This document shows positions 1 through 12,303 of a DNA stretch of 64,000 bases, piece by piece. The DNA comes from Aphrocallistes beatrix (taxonomy: Eukaryota; Porifera; Hexactinellida; Sceptrulophora; Aphrocallistidae). The notes under the pieces were generated by a model. That model saw only the letters and a program-made list of their open reading frames with translations, was not told where the DNA came from and searched no databases. Every line of letters starts with the position of its first letter. The stretch's first letter is position 1. The position numbers and the translations under genes are program-made. The DNA is taken from positions 1 through 64,000 of the forward strand of contig OY725497.1 of the NCBI GenBank assembly GCA_963281255.1. Reading direction: 5' to 3'.

Positions 1-3000
1 TCACTGGACACCCTCACAGGGACCAGAAAATGCCTCAGATCACTTTCAATTTCAGTTTGATCCAACTCAAAACGCTTACTTTCACTTTCAATTTCAATTT
101 GATCCAAACTTAAAATGCTTACTTTCACTTTGTTTTTAAAACGTTTCCGTCATAAAATGCCTGGTTTCGCTCCCATTTGGCCACGTTCCAACCCCAAAAT
201 GTCACTGGACACCCTCACAGGGACCAGAAAATGCCTCAGATCACTTTCAATTTCAGTTTGATCCAACTCAAAACGCTTACTTTCACTTTCAATTTCAATT
301 TGATCCAAACTTAAAATGCTTACTTTCACTTTGTTTTTAAAACGTTTCCGTCATAAAATGCCTGGTTTCGCTCCCATTTGGCCACGTTCCAACCCCAAAA
401 TGTCACTGGACACCCTCACAGGGACCAGAAAATGCCTCAGATCACTTTCAATTTCAGTTTGATCCAACTCAAAACGCTTACTTTCACTTTCAATTTCAAT
501 TTGATCCAAACTTAAAATGCTTACTTTCACTTTGTTTTTAAAACGTTTCCGTCAATAAAATGCCTGGTTTCGCTCCCATTTGGCCACGTTCCAACCCCAA
601 AATGTCACTGGACACCCTCACAGGGACCAGAAAATGCCTCAGATCACTTTCAATTTCAGTTTGATCCAACTAAAACGCTTACTTTCACTTTCAATTTCAA
701 TTTGATCCAAACTTAAAATGCTTACTTTCACTTTGTTTTTAAAACGTTTCCGTCATAAAATGCCTGGTTTCGCTCCCATTTGGCCACGTTCCAACCCCAA
801 AATGTCACTGGACACCGCTCACAGGGACCAGAAAATGCCTCAGATCACTTTCAATTTCAGTTTGATCCAACTCAAAACGCTTACTTTCACTTTCAATTTC
901 AATTTGATCCAAACTTAAAATGCTTACTTTCACTTTGTTTTTAAAACGTTTCCGTCATAAAATGCCTGGTTTCGCTCCCATTTGGCCACGTTCCAACCCC
1001 AAAATGTCACTGGACACCCTCACAGGGACCAGAAAATGCCTCAGATCACTTTCAATTTCAGTTTGATCCAACTCAAAACGCTTACTTTCACTTTCAATTT
1101 CAATTTGATCCAAACTTAAAATGCTTACTTTCACTTTGTTTTTAAAACGTTTCCGTCATAAAATGCCTGGTTTCGCTCCCATTTGGCCACGTTCCAACCC
1201 CAAAATGTCACTGGACACCCTCACAGGGACCAGAAAATGCCTCAGATCACTTTCAATTTCAGTTTGATCCAACTCAAAACGCTTACTTTCACTTTCAATT
1301 TCAATTTGATCCAAACTTAAAATGCTTACTTTCACTTTGTTTTTAAAAGTTTCCGTCATAAAATGCCTGGTTTCGCTCCCATTTGGCCACGTTCCAACCC
1401 CAAAATGTCACTGGACACCCTCACAGGGACCAGAAAATGCCTCAGATCACTTTCAATTTCAGTTTGATCCAACTCAAAACGCTTACTTTCACTTTCAATT
1501 TCAATTTGATCCAAACTTAAAATGCTTACTTTCACTTTGTTTTTAAAACTGTTTCCGTCATAAAATGCCTGGTTTCGCTCCCATTTGGCCACGTTCCAAC
1601 CCCAAAATGTCACTGGACACCCTCACAGGGACCAGAAAATGCCTCAGATCACTTTCAATTTCAGTTTGATCCAACTCAAAACGCTTACTTTCACTTTCAA
1701 TTTCAATTTGATCCAAACTTAAAATGCTTACTTTCACTTTGTTTTTAAAACGTTTCCGTCATAAAATGCCTGGTTTCGCTCCCATTTGGCCACGTTCCAA
1801 CCCCAAAATGTCACTGGACACCCTCACAGGGACCAGAAAATGCCTCAGATCACTTTCAATTTCAGTTTGATCCAACTCAAAACGCTTACTTTCACTTTCA
1901 ATTTCAATTTGATCCAAACTTAAAATGCTTACTTTCACTTTGTTTTTAAAACGTTTCCGTCATAAAATGCCTGGTTTCGCTCCCATTTGGCCACGTTCCA
2001 ACCCCAAAATGTCACTGGACACCCTCACAGGGACCAGAAAATGCCTCAGATCACTTTCAATTTCAGTTTGATCCAACTCAAAACGCTTACTTTCACTTTC
2101 AATTTCAATTTGATCCAAACTTAAAATGCTTACTTTCACTTTGTTTTTAAAACGTTTCCGTCATAAAATGCCTGGTTTCGCTCCCATTTGGCCACGTTCC
2201 AACCCCAAAATGTCACTGGACACCCTCACAGGGACCAGAAAATGCCTCAGATCACTTTCAATTTCAGTTTGATCCAACTCAAAACGCTTACTTTCACTTT
2301 CAATTTCAATTTGATCCAAACTTAAAATGCTTACTTTCACTTTGTTTTTAAAACGTTTCCGTCATAAAATGCCTGGTTTCGCTCCCATTTGGCCACGTTC
2401 CAACCCCAAAATGTCACTGGACACCCTCACAGGGACCAGAAAATGCCTCAGATCACTTTCAATTTCAGTTTGATCCAACTCAAAACGCTTACTTTCACTT
2501 TCAATTTCAATTTGATCCAAACTTAAAATGCTTACTTTCACTTTGTTTTTAAAACGTTTCCGTCATAAAATGCCTGGTTTCGCTCCCATTTGGCCACGTT
2601 CCAACCCCAAAATGTCACTGGACACCCTCACAGGGACCAGAAAATGCCTCAGATCACTTTCAATTTCAGTTTGATCCAACTCAAAACGCTTACTTTCACT
2701 TTCAATTTCAATTTGATCCAAACTTAAAATGCTTACTTTCACTTTGTTTTTAAAACGTTTCCGTCATAAAATGCCTGGTTTCGCTCCCATTTGGCCACGT
2801 TCCAACCCCAAAATGTCACTGGACACCCTCACAGGGACCAGAAAATGCCTCAGATCACTTTCAATTTCAGTTTGATCCAACTCAAAACGCTTACTTTCAC
2901 TTTCAATTTCAATTTGATCCAAACTTAAAATGCTTACTTTCACTTTGTTTTTAAAACGTTTCCGTCATAAAATGCCTGGTTTCGCTCCCATTTGGCCACG

Positions 3001-6000
3001 TTCCAACCCCAAAATGTCACTGGACACCCTCACAGGGACCAGAAAATGCCTCAGATCACTTTCAATTTCAGTTTGATCCAACTCAAAACGCTTACTTTCA
3101 CTTTCAATTTCAATTTGATCCAAACTTAAAATGCTTACTTTCACTTTGTTTTTAAAACGTTTCCGTCATAAAATGCCTGGTTTCGCTCCCATTTGGCCAC
3201 GTTCCAACCCCAAAATGTCACTGGACACCCTCACAGGGACCAGAAAATGCCTCAGATCACTTTCAATTTCAGTTTGATCCAACTCAAAACGCTTACTTTC
3301 ACTTTCAATTTCAATTTGATCCAAACTTAAAATGCTTACTTTCACTTTGTTTTTAAAACGTTTCCGTCATAAAATGCCTGGTTTCGCTCCCATTTGGCCA
3401 CGTTCCAACCCCAAAATGTCACTGGACACCCTCACAGGGACCAGAAAATGCCTCAGATCACTTTCAATTTCAGTTTGATCCAACTCAAAACGCTTACTTT
3501 CACTTTCAATTTCAATTTGATCCAAACTTAAAATGCTTACTTTCACTTTGTTTTTAAAACGTTTCCGTCATAAAATGCCTGGTTTCGCTCCCATTTGGCC
3601 ACGTTCCAACCCCAAAATGTCACTGGACACCCTCACAGGGACCAGAAAATGCCTCAGATCACTTTCAATTTCAGTTTGATCCAACTCAAAACGCTTACTT
3701 TCACTTTCAATTTCAATTTGATCCAAACTTAAAATGCTTACTTTCACTTTGTTTTTAAAACGTTTCCGTCATAAAATGCCTGGTTTCGCTCCCATTTGGC
3801 CACGTTCCAACCCCAAAATGTCACTGGACACCCTCACAGGGACCAGAAAATGCCTCAGATCACTTTCAATTTCAGTTTGATCCAACTCAAAACGCTTACT
3901 TTCACTTTCAATTTCAATTTGATCCAAACTTAAAATGCTTACTTTCACTTTGTTTTTAAAACGTTTCCGTCATAAAATGCCTGGTTTCGCTCCCATTTGG
4001 CCACGTTCCAACCCCAAAATGTCACTGGACACCCTCACAGGGACCAGAAAATGCCTCAGATCACTTTCAATTTCAGTTTGATCCAACTCAAAACGCTTAC
4101 TTTCACTTTCAATTTCAATTTGATCCAAACTTAAAATGCTTACTTTCACTTTGTTTTTAAAACGTTTCCGTCATAAAATGCCTGGTTTCGCTCCCATTTG
4201 GCCACGTTCCAACCCCAAAATGTCACTGGACACCCTCACAGGGACCAGAAAATGCCTCAGATCACTTTCAATTTCAGTTTGATCCAACTCAAAACGCTTA
4301 CTTTCACTTTCAATTTCAATTTGATCCAAACTTAAAATGCTTACTTTCACTTTGTTTTTAAAACGTTTCCGTCATAAAATGCCTGGTTTCGCTCCCATTT
4401 GGCCACGTTCCAACCCCAAAATGTCACTGGACACCCTCACAGGGACCAGAAAATGCCTCAGATCACTTTCAATTTCAGTTTGATCCAACTCAAAACGCTT
4501 ACTTTCACTTTCAATTTCAATTTGATCCAAACTTAAAATGCTTACTTTCACTTTGTTTTTAAAACGTTTCCGTCATAAAATGCCTGGTTTCGCTCCCATT
4601 TGGCCACGTTCCAACCCCAAAATGTCACTGGACACCCTCACAGGGACCAGAAAATGCCTCAGATCACTTTCAATTTCAGTTTGATCCAACTCAAAACGCT
4701 TACTTTCACTTTCAATTTCAATTTGATCCAAACTTAAAATGCTTACTTTCACTTTGTTTTTAAAACGTTTCCGTCATAAAATGCCTGGTTTCGCTCCCAT
4801 TTGGCCACGTTCCAACCCCAAAATGTCACTGGACACCCTCACAGGGACCAGAAAATGCCTCAGATCACTTTCAATTTCAGTTTGATCCAACTCAAAACGC
4901 TTACTTTCACTTTCAATTTCAATTTGATCCAAACTTAAAATGCTTACTTTCACTTTGTTTTTAAAACGTTTCCGTCATAAAATGCCTGGTTTCGCTCCCA
5001 TTTGGCCACGTTCCAACCCCAAAATGTCACTGGACACCCTCACAGGGACCAGAAAATGCCTCAGATCACTTTCAATTTCAGTTTGATCCAACTCAAAACG
5101 CTTACTTTCACTTTCAATTTCAATTTGATCCAAACTTAAAATGCTTACTTTCACTTTGTTTTTAAAACGTTTCCGTCATAAAATGCCTGGTTTCGCTCCC
5201 ATTTGGCCACGTTCCAACCCCAAAATGTCACTGGACACCCTCACAGGGACCAGAAAATGCCTCAGATCACTTTCAATTTCAGTTTGATCCAACTCAAAAC
5301 GCTTACTTTCACTTTCAATTTCAATTTGATCCAAACTTAAAATGCTTACTTTCACTTTGTTTTTAAAACGTTTCCGTCATAAAATGCCTGGTTTCGCTCC
5401 CATTTGGCCACGTTCCAACCCCAAAATGTCACTGGACACCCTCACAGGGACCAGAAAATGCCTCAGATCACTTTCAATTTCAGTTTGATCCAACTCAAAA
5501 CGCTTACTTTCACTTTCAATTTCAATTTGATCCAAACTTAAAATGCTTACTTTCACTTTGTTTTTAAAACGTTTCCGTCATAAAATGCCTGGTTTCGCTC
5601 CCATTTGGCCACGTTCCAACCCCAAAATGTCACTGGACACCCTCACAGGGACCAGAAAATGCCTCAGATCACTTTCAATTTCAGTTTGATCCAACTCAAA
5701 ACGCTTACTTTCACTTTCAATTTCAATTTGATCCAAACTTAAAATGCTTACTTTCACTTTGTTTTTAAAACGTTTCCGTCATAAAATGCCTGGTTTCGCT
5801 CCCATTTGGCCACGTTCCAACCCCAAAATGTCACTGGACACCCTCACAGGGACCAGAAAATGCCTCAGATCACTTTCAATTTCAGTTTGATCCAACTCAA
5901 AACGCTTACTTTCACTTTCAATTTCAATTTGATCCAAACTTAAAATGCTTACTTTCACTTTGTTTTTAAAACGTTTCCGTCATAAAATGCCTGGTTTCGC

Positions 6001-9000
6001 TCCCATTTGGCCACGTTCCAACCCCAAAATGTCACTGGACACCCTCACAGGGACCAGAAAATGCCTCAGATCACTTTCAATTTCAGTTTGATCCAACTCA
6101 AAACGCTTACTTTCACTTTCAATTTCAATTTGATCCAAACTTAAAATGCTTACTTTCACTTTGTTTTTAAAACGTTTCCGTCATAAAATGCCTGGTTTCG
6201 CTCCCATTTGGCCACGTTCCAACCCCGAAAAATCACTGGACACCCTCACAGGGACCAGAAAATGCCTCAGATCACTTTCAATTTCAGTTTGATCCAACTC
6301 AAAACGCTTACTTTCACTTTCAATTTCAATTTGATCCAAACTTAAAATGCTTACTTTCACTTTGTTTTTAAAACGTTTCCGTCATAAAATGCCTGGTTTC
6401 GCTCCCATTTGGCCACGTTCCAACCCCAAAATGTCACTGGACACCCTCACAGGGACCAGAAAATGCCTCAGATCACTTTCAATTTCAGTTTGATCCAACT
6501 CAAAACGCTTACTTTCACTTTCAATTTCAATTTGATCCAAACTTAAAATGCTTACTTTCACTTTGTTTTTAAAACGTTTCCGTCATAAAATGCCTGGTTT
6601 CGCTCCCATTTGGCCACGTTCCAACCCCAAAATGTCACTGGACACCCTCACAGGGACCAGAAAATGCCTCAGATCACTTTCAATTTCAGTTTGATCCAAC
6701 TCAAAACGCTTACTTTCACTTTCAATTTCAATTTGATCCAAACTTAAAATGCTTACTTTCACTTTGTTTTTAAAACGTTTCCGTCATAAAATGCCTGGTT
6801 TCGCTCCCATTTGGCCACGTTCCAACCCCGAAAAATCACTGGACACCCTCACAGGGACCAGAAAATGCCTCAGATCACTTTCAATTTCAGTTTGATCCAA
6901 CTCAAAACGCTTACTTTCACTTTCAATTTCAATTTGATCCAAACTTAAAATGCTTACTTTCACTTTGTTTTTAAAACGTTTCCGTCATAAAATGCCTGGT
7001 TTCGCTCCCATTTGGCCACGTTCCAACCCCAAAATGTCACTGGACACCCTCACAGGGACCAGAAAATGCCTCAGATCACTTTCAATTTCAGTTTGATCCA
7101 ACTCAAAACGCTTACTTTCACTTTCAATTTCAATTTGATCCAAACTTAAAATGCTTACTTTCACTTTGTTTTTAAAACGTTTCCGTCATAAAATGCCTGG
7201 TTTCGCTCCCATTTGGCCACGTTCCAACCCCAAAATGTCACTGGACACCCTCACAGGGACCAGAAAATGCCTCAGATCACTTTCAATTTCAGTTTGATCC
7301 AACTCAAAACGCTTACTTTCACTTTCAATTTCAATTTGATCCAAACTTAAAATGCTTACTTTCACTTTGTTTTTAAAACGTTTCCGTCATAAAATGCCTG
7401 GTTTCGCTCCCATTTGGCCACGTTCCAACCCCAAAATGTCACTGGACACCCTCACAGGGACCAGAAAATGCCTCAGATCACTTTCAATTTCAGTTTGATC
7501 CAACTCAAAACGCTTACTTTCACTTTCAATTTCAATTTGATCCAAACTTAAAATGCTTACTTTCACTTTGTTTTTAAAACGTTTCCGTCATAAAATGCCT
7601 GGTTTCGCTCCCATTTGGCCACGTTCCAACCCCAAAATGTCACTGGACACCCTCACAGGGACCAGAAAATGCCTCAGATCACTTTCAATTTCAGTTTGAT
7701 CCAACTCAAAACGCTTACTTTCACTTTCAATTTCAATTTGATCCAAACTTAAAATGCTTACTTTCACTTTGTTTTTAAAACGTTTCCGTCATAAAATGCC
7801 TGGTTTCGCTCCCATTTGGCCACGTTCCAACCCCGAAAAATCACTGGACACCCTCACAGGGACCAGAAAATGCCTCAGATCACTTTCAATTTCAGTTTGA
7901 TCCAACTCAAAACGCTTACTTTCACTTTCAATTTCAATTTGATCCAAACTTAAAATGCTTACTTTCACTTTGTTTTTAAAACGTTTCCGTCATAAAATGC
8001 CTGGTTTCGCTCCCATTTGGCCACGTTCCAACCCCAAAATGTCACTGGACACCCTCACAGGGACCAGAAAATGCCTCAGATCACTTTCAATTTCAGTTTG
8101 ATCCAACTCAAAACGCTTACTTTCACTTTCAATTTCAATTTGATCCAAACTTAAAATGCTTACTTTCACTTTGTTTTTAAAACGTTTCCGTCATAAAATG
8201 CCTGGTTTCGCTCCCATTTGGCCACGTTCCAACCCCAAAATGTCACTGGACACCCTCACAGGGACCAGAAAATGCCTCAGATCACTTTCAATTTCAGTTT
8301 GATCCAACTCAAAACGCTTACTTTCACTTTCAATTTCAATTTGATCCAAACTTAAAATGCTTACTTTCACTTTGTTTTTAAAACGTTTCCGTCATAAAAT
8401 GCCTGGTTTCGCTCCCATTTGGCCACGTTCCAACCCCAAAATGTCACTGGACACCCTCACAGGGACCAGAAAATGCCTCAGATCACTTTCAATTTCAGTT
8501 TGATCCAACTCAAAACGCTTACTTTCACTTTCAATTTCAATTTGATCCAAACTTAAAATGCTTACTTTCACTTTGTTTTTAAAACGTTTCCGTCATAAAA
8601 TGCCTGGTTTCGCTCCCATTTGGCCACGTTCCAACCCCAAAATGTCACTGGACACCCTCACAGGGACCAGAAAATGCCTCAGATCACTTTCAATTTCAGT
8701 TTGATCCAACTCAAAACGCTTACTTTCACTTTCAATTTCAATTTGATCCAAACTTAAAATGCTTACTTTCACTTTGTTTTTAAAACGTTTCCGTCATAAA
8801 ATGCCTGGTTTCGCTCCCATTTGGCCACGTTCCAACCCCAAAATGTCACTGGACACCCTCACAGGGACCAGAAAATGCCTCAGATCACTTTCAATTTCAG
8901 TTTGATCCAACTCAAAACGCTTACTTTCACTTTCAATTTCAATTTGATCCAAACTTAAAATGCTTACTTTCACTTTGTTTTTAAAACGTTTCCGTCATAA

Positions 9001-10013
9001 AATGCCTGGTTTCGCTCCCATTTGGCCACGTTCCAACCCCAAAATGTCACTGGACACCCTCACAGGGACCAGAAAATGCCTCAGATCACTTTCAATTTCA
9101 GTTTGATCCAACTCAAAACGCTTACTTTCACTTTCAATTTCAATTTGATCCAAACTTAAAATGCTTACTTTCACTTTGTTTTTAAAACGTTTCCGTCATA
9201 AAATGCCTGGTTTCGCTCCCATTTGGCCACGTTCCAACCCCGAAAAATCACTGGACACCCTCACAGGGACCAGAAAATGCCTCAGATCACTTTCAATTTC
9301 AGTTTGATCCAACTCAAAACGCTTACTTTCACTTTCAATTTCAATTTGATCCAAACTTAAAATGCTTACTTTCACTTTGTTTTTAAAACGTTTCCGTCAT
9401 AAAATGCCTGGTTTCGCTCCCATTTGGCCACGTTCCAACCCCAAAATGTCACTGGACACCCTCACAGGGACCAGAAAATGCCTCAGATCACTTTCAATTT
9501 CAGTTTGATCCAACTCAAAACGCTTACTTTCACTTTCAATTTCAATTTGATCCAAACTTAAAATGCTTACTTTCACTTTGTTTTTAAAACGTTTCCGTCA
9601 TAAAATGCCTGGTTTCGCTCCCATTTGGCCACGTTCCAACCCCAAAATGTCACTGGACACCCTCACAGGGACCAGAAAATGCCTCAGATCACTTTCAATT
9701 TCAGTTTGATCCAACTCAAAACGCTTACTTTCACTTTCAATTTCAATTTGATTCAAACTTAAAATGCTTACTTTCACTTTGTTTTTAATATGTTTCCGTC
9801 ATAAAATGCCTCGTTTCGCTCCCATTTGGCCACGTTCCAACCCCAAAATGTCACTGGACACCCTCACAGGGACCAGAAAATGCCTCACATCACTTTCAAT
9901 TTCAGTTTGATCCCACTCAAAATGCTTACTTTCACTTTCAATTTCAATTTGATCCAAACTAAAAATGCTTACTTTCACTTTGTTTGTATTACGTTTCCGT
10001 CATAAAATGCCTG
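1..10013. repeat. 201-bp satellite array (about 50 tandem units)
   Basis: Head-to-tail units recur every 201 bp (the landmark TCACTGGACACC is at 1, 202, 403, 605, 805, 1007 and so on) and fill the first 10 kb. The array enters from the left edge, so its true length is unknown. From about 1.6 to 9.7 kb the units are essentially identical. Each unit contains a 42-bp internal subrepeat (TTTGATCC at 257 and again at 299) rich in CTTTCA. A variant unit, with CCCCGAAAAATCAC replacing CCCCAAAATGTCAC, occurs with its G at 6227, 6830, 7835 and 9242, that is 3, 5 and 7 units apart. Five single-base indels are confined to about 550-1550. The last two units (about 9750-10013) carry many substitutions. 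The unit is 67 codons long, but every frame contains stops. No gene is seen. Centromeric or heterochromatic identity is inference only. Confidence 0.98.
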
Positions 10014-10401
10014 GGGCCTTATTCACTAAGAAAACTTAGGATTTGCTTAACTTTTGAATCTTCAAAATTAGAAGAGATTTTTAAAGAATTCAAATAGATT
10101 GCATACTCTATTAATTTTAAGTGGTACAATTGAAATGTTGACAAATTTTTTACTCATTTGTTAAACTTTTCAGAAAGTTACGTAATATTTTAAGTTAAGT
10201 ATGACGTCATAATACTTAAGTATGACATCACGAATATTTCGAGAGTGACTTGGAATATTTCCAGTATTTAGGGAGTTTATATTTCTATTGGTATCATTGA
10301 ACTTCTATTAACTGAAATCGTAATGCAACTCTTCAAAATTTCCACTATATAAAGTTATATAAAGTTAAGCAAATCTTAAGTTTTCTTTGTGAATAAGGCC
10401 C
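10014..10401. mobile_element. 388-bp MITE inserted in the terminal satellite unit
   Basis: Terminal inverted repeats of about 41 bp (10014-10054 and 10361-10401, two mismatches) begin GGGCCTTATTCAC. The flanks are satellite on both sides: ...AAAATGC-CTG on the left and CTG-GTTTCGC on the right. The insertion site is therefore exact, with a 3-bp target duplication CTG (10011-10013 and 10402-10404). There is no coding capacity. A GGGCC-type terminus with a 3-bp duplication resembles PIF/Harbinger-derived MITEs, but the CTG target is not the usual TWA, so the superfamily is uncertain. A perfect CRE palindrome TGACGTCA lies inside at 10202-10209. Confidence 0.9.
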
Positions 10402-10421
10402 CTGGTTTCGCTCCCATTTGG
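10402..10421. repeat. last 20 bp of the satellite, right of the MITE
   Basis: These 20 bp continue the satellite unit exactly where the MITE interrupted it (CTGGTTTCGCTCCCATTTGG). Sequence then changes to unrelated DNA. This fixes the right boundary of the array. Confidence 0.9.
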
Positions 10422-10520
10422 ATACATTCTTTATTGAATTATAAATACAAGCGAGCTTTGCTCATTGCGCAACGCGGCTTGCGGACACTTTGTGTCCCTC
10501 GGATGCTCCCTTCGGTCGCC

Positions 10521-10892
10521 TTTAGAAATGAGTGGTGTGCGAAACACCACTGGCTCTTCACTACCATCAGAGTTGCACGCGGGGCGGGCTGGCTCGCAAG
10601 CCCGCAACAATCCCGCACAATACATACTACTCAACTACTGTCAGAAAAATCAAAGATGACATAACTCACCATCTCGTCTTGACCATCCGGGCGCAGATAA
10701 TTTAAATCAAAATCCTTTAAAATACAACTGAACCCGTGTTTCACTTATGTTTCTTGGTTTACTTTGCTATTTTTTCTAACTAATTCTTCGTTGTTTTATT
10801 TATTTTTCTCTACATTTAAGACGATTGCAAATGCCATTTAGTATTGCTTATGTTGCCAGGTTAGATCTCCTCAAATATGTATCGAAATTTTG
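10521..10892. repeat. dispersed repeat, copy A
   Basis: This shares long blocks with 11431-12053. The first shared part is GC-rich and contains a hairpin with stem AGTGGTGT / ACACCACT around a GCGAA loop, followed by GCGGGCT / AGCCCGC. An AT-rich part follows, from TTTACTTTGCT through TTCGTTGTTTT to GACGATTGCAAATG and ATGTATCGAAATTT. There is no reading frame that looks coding and no recognisable transposase. It is probably a non-autonomous element of unknown class. The flank at 10422-10520 holds further GC-rich palindromic sequence. Confidence 0.75.
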
Positions 10893-11430
10893 TAAAATTT
10901 ACGTGATATCGATTATGACAGTAAGACAGAAGTATTTAGAGTTGTTATCTATCTTATAATTCATTAATGTGGGGCCAGCCGCGCAGCGCAAGCAAGCGAA
11001 GCGCACTTGTTAGAATTATATCACTCAACTCATTTAGCAGTTTTAACGCTGCTTTTCTTTTCTAATGCTGGATTTTTTTCGTCGCAAAAGTTTAGAAAAT
11101 GGGTGGTAAAGAAGTTTGCTATAAGCTTGGAACTTAACCTTCATCACATTTATATTTATGATGAATCAATTGATTTCATACAAATGCTAGAAATTAATTT
11201 AGATCATTTATCCATGGTCCAATCACAGACGATAAAAATTAACAATATTCTCTAAGTTATATGTTGTTATCCATGGTTCAAGAATGATTTGGTTAATCGA
11301 GATGGATTCTGCAGCTGAATGTGCTGGTGAGACTCAAGGACAGTCTTTTAAGATTCCTGCGAAGTTCCATATATCCAGGAGCTACGCGTTTCTTGTGCGT
11401 ATGTTTGGATCCAAGGGAGAGAAACGTTCG

Positions 11431-12053
11431 TTTAGAACTGAGTGGTGTGCGAAGTACCACTGGCTTCACTGCCATAAGAGTTGCATTCGGGGCCGGCTGT
11501 TCCGCAAGCCCGCAACATACCGCACAATACATGCTACTCGACAACTGTCAGGTCTGTCAGGTAAGTCAATGACGACATAACTCACTATCTCGTTAAGACC
11601 ATTCGGCGCAGATTATTTAATCAAAATTCTTTAAAATACAACTATTTCACTTATGTTGCTAGGTTTACTTTGCTCTTATTCCAATTAATTCTTCGTTGTT
11701 TTCTTTATTTTTCTCAATTATTAGATTAATGAAGTGGAAATAGATTTACTCTCCCCTTCTACTCTGAAACAAAAGTAACGTGTTGTTTTTGAATTCATTT
11801 AGGGAGGTTTGTTGATTTATTTTCCCGAAAATTTACTTTAACCCTACTTGGACTTGGGGTCAAAGGTATAAATAGAAAATTCCCACTTTCATTTTCACTT
11901 TCAGTTCACTTTCAATTAACTTTCACTTTCACTTCAACATTCCAAGTCCAATTAGGGTTAATGCTCGCTGTTCTACATTTAAGACGATTGCAAATGCTAT
12001 TTGGTATTGCTTATGTTGCCAGGTTAGATGTCCACAAATATGTATCGAAATTT
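11431..12053. repeat. dispersed repeat, copy B, with about 258 bp of extra sequence
   Basis: Diverged second copy of the element at 10521-10892, in the same orientation. Relative to copy A it has about 258 bp extra (about 11716-11973) between TTTTTCTC and TACATTTAAGACG. That extra sequence contains a piggyBac-type MITE. The hairpin that is perfect in copy A is kept here with G-T wobble pairs. The stretch between the copies (about 10893-11430) holds no recognisable gene. Confidence 0.72.
11842..11957. mobile_element. piggyBac-type MITE (116 bp)
   Basis: The element is bounded by TTAA on both sides (11838-11841 and 11958-11961). Its 16-bp termini are inverted repeats: CCCTACTTGGACTTGG on the left and CCAAGTCCAATTAGGG on the right (one mismatch). 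A TTAA target duplication with CCC...GGG termini is the hallmark of piggyBac transposition. The interior is non-coding and rich in CTTTCA, like the nearby satellite. It lies in the sequence that copy A of the dispersed repeat lacks. Confidence 0.8.
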
Positions 12054-12303
12054 ATATATTTATTTTCTTGCTTTATTCCTTTGAATCAAGACTCATAGTT
12101 GCCTACTTTCACAAGATATATTTACACCATAGCTTTGGGATAGGAGGGTTTAACCATCACTAAATATATACTACTTATTCACCCTTTCATTTCTGATTTG
12201 TTTCTACCCCATATGACTAATTTAATTGTTATTTCTATAAGTACAAGTTACAATAGCATACATTGGAATTAATTATGACATCAAACATTAATGTTCACTC
12301 TTG
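12054..12303. other. AT-rich spacer, nothing recognised
   Basis: About 250 bp of AT-rich sequence between the dispersed repeat and the 33-bp minisatellite. I see no reading frame, RNA gene or terminal repeats. Confidence 0.6.

Noticed and set aside
718..1613. Reading frames of 66-85 codons inside the satellite
   Set aside because: They occur only where an indel removes the regular stop. The normal 201-bp unit is closed in all frames, and the peptides are repeats of one another.
1..10013. CRISPR array
   Set aside because: The units are contiguous 201-bp repeats with no unique spacers, in a eukaryotic genome.
10389..11580. Frames of 60-98 codons in the dispersed repeats
   Set aside because: They overlap on both strands, match the GC-rich hairpin segments, and are not preserved between the two copies.
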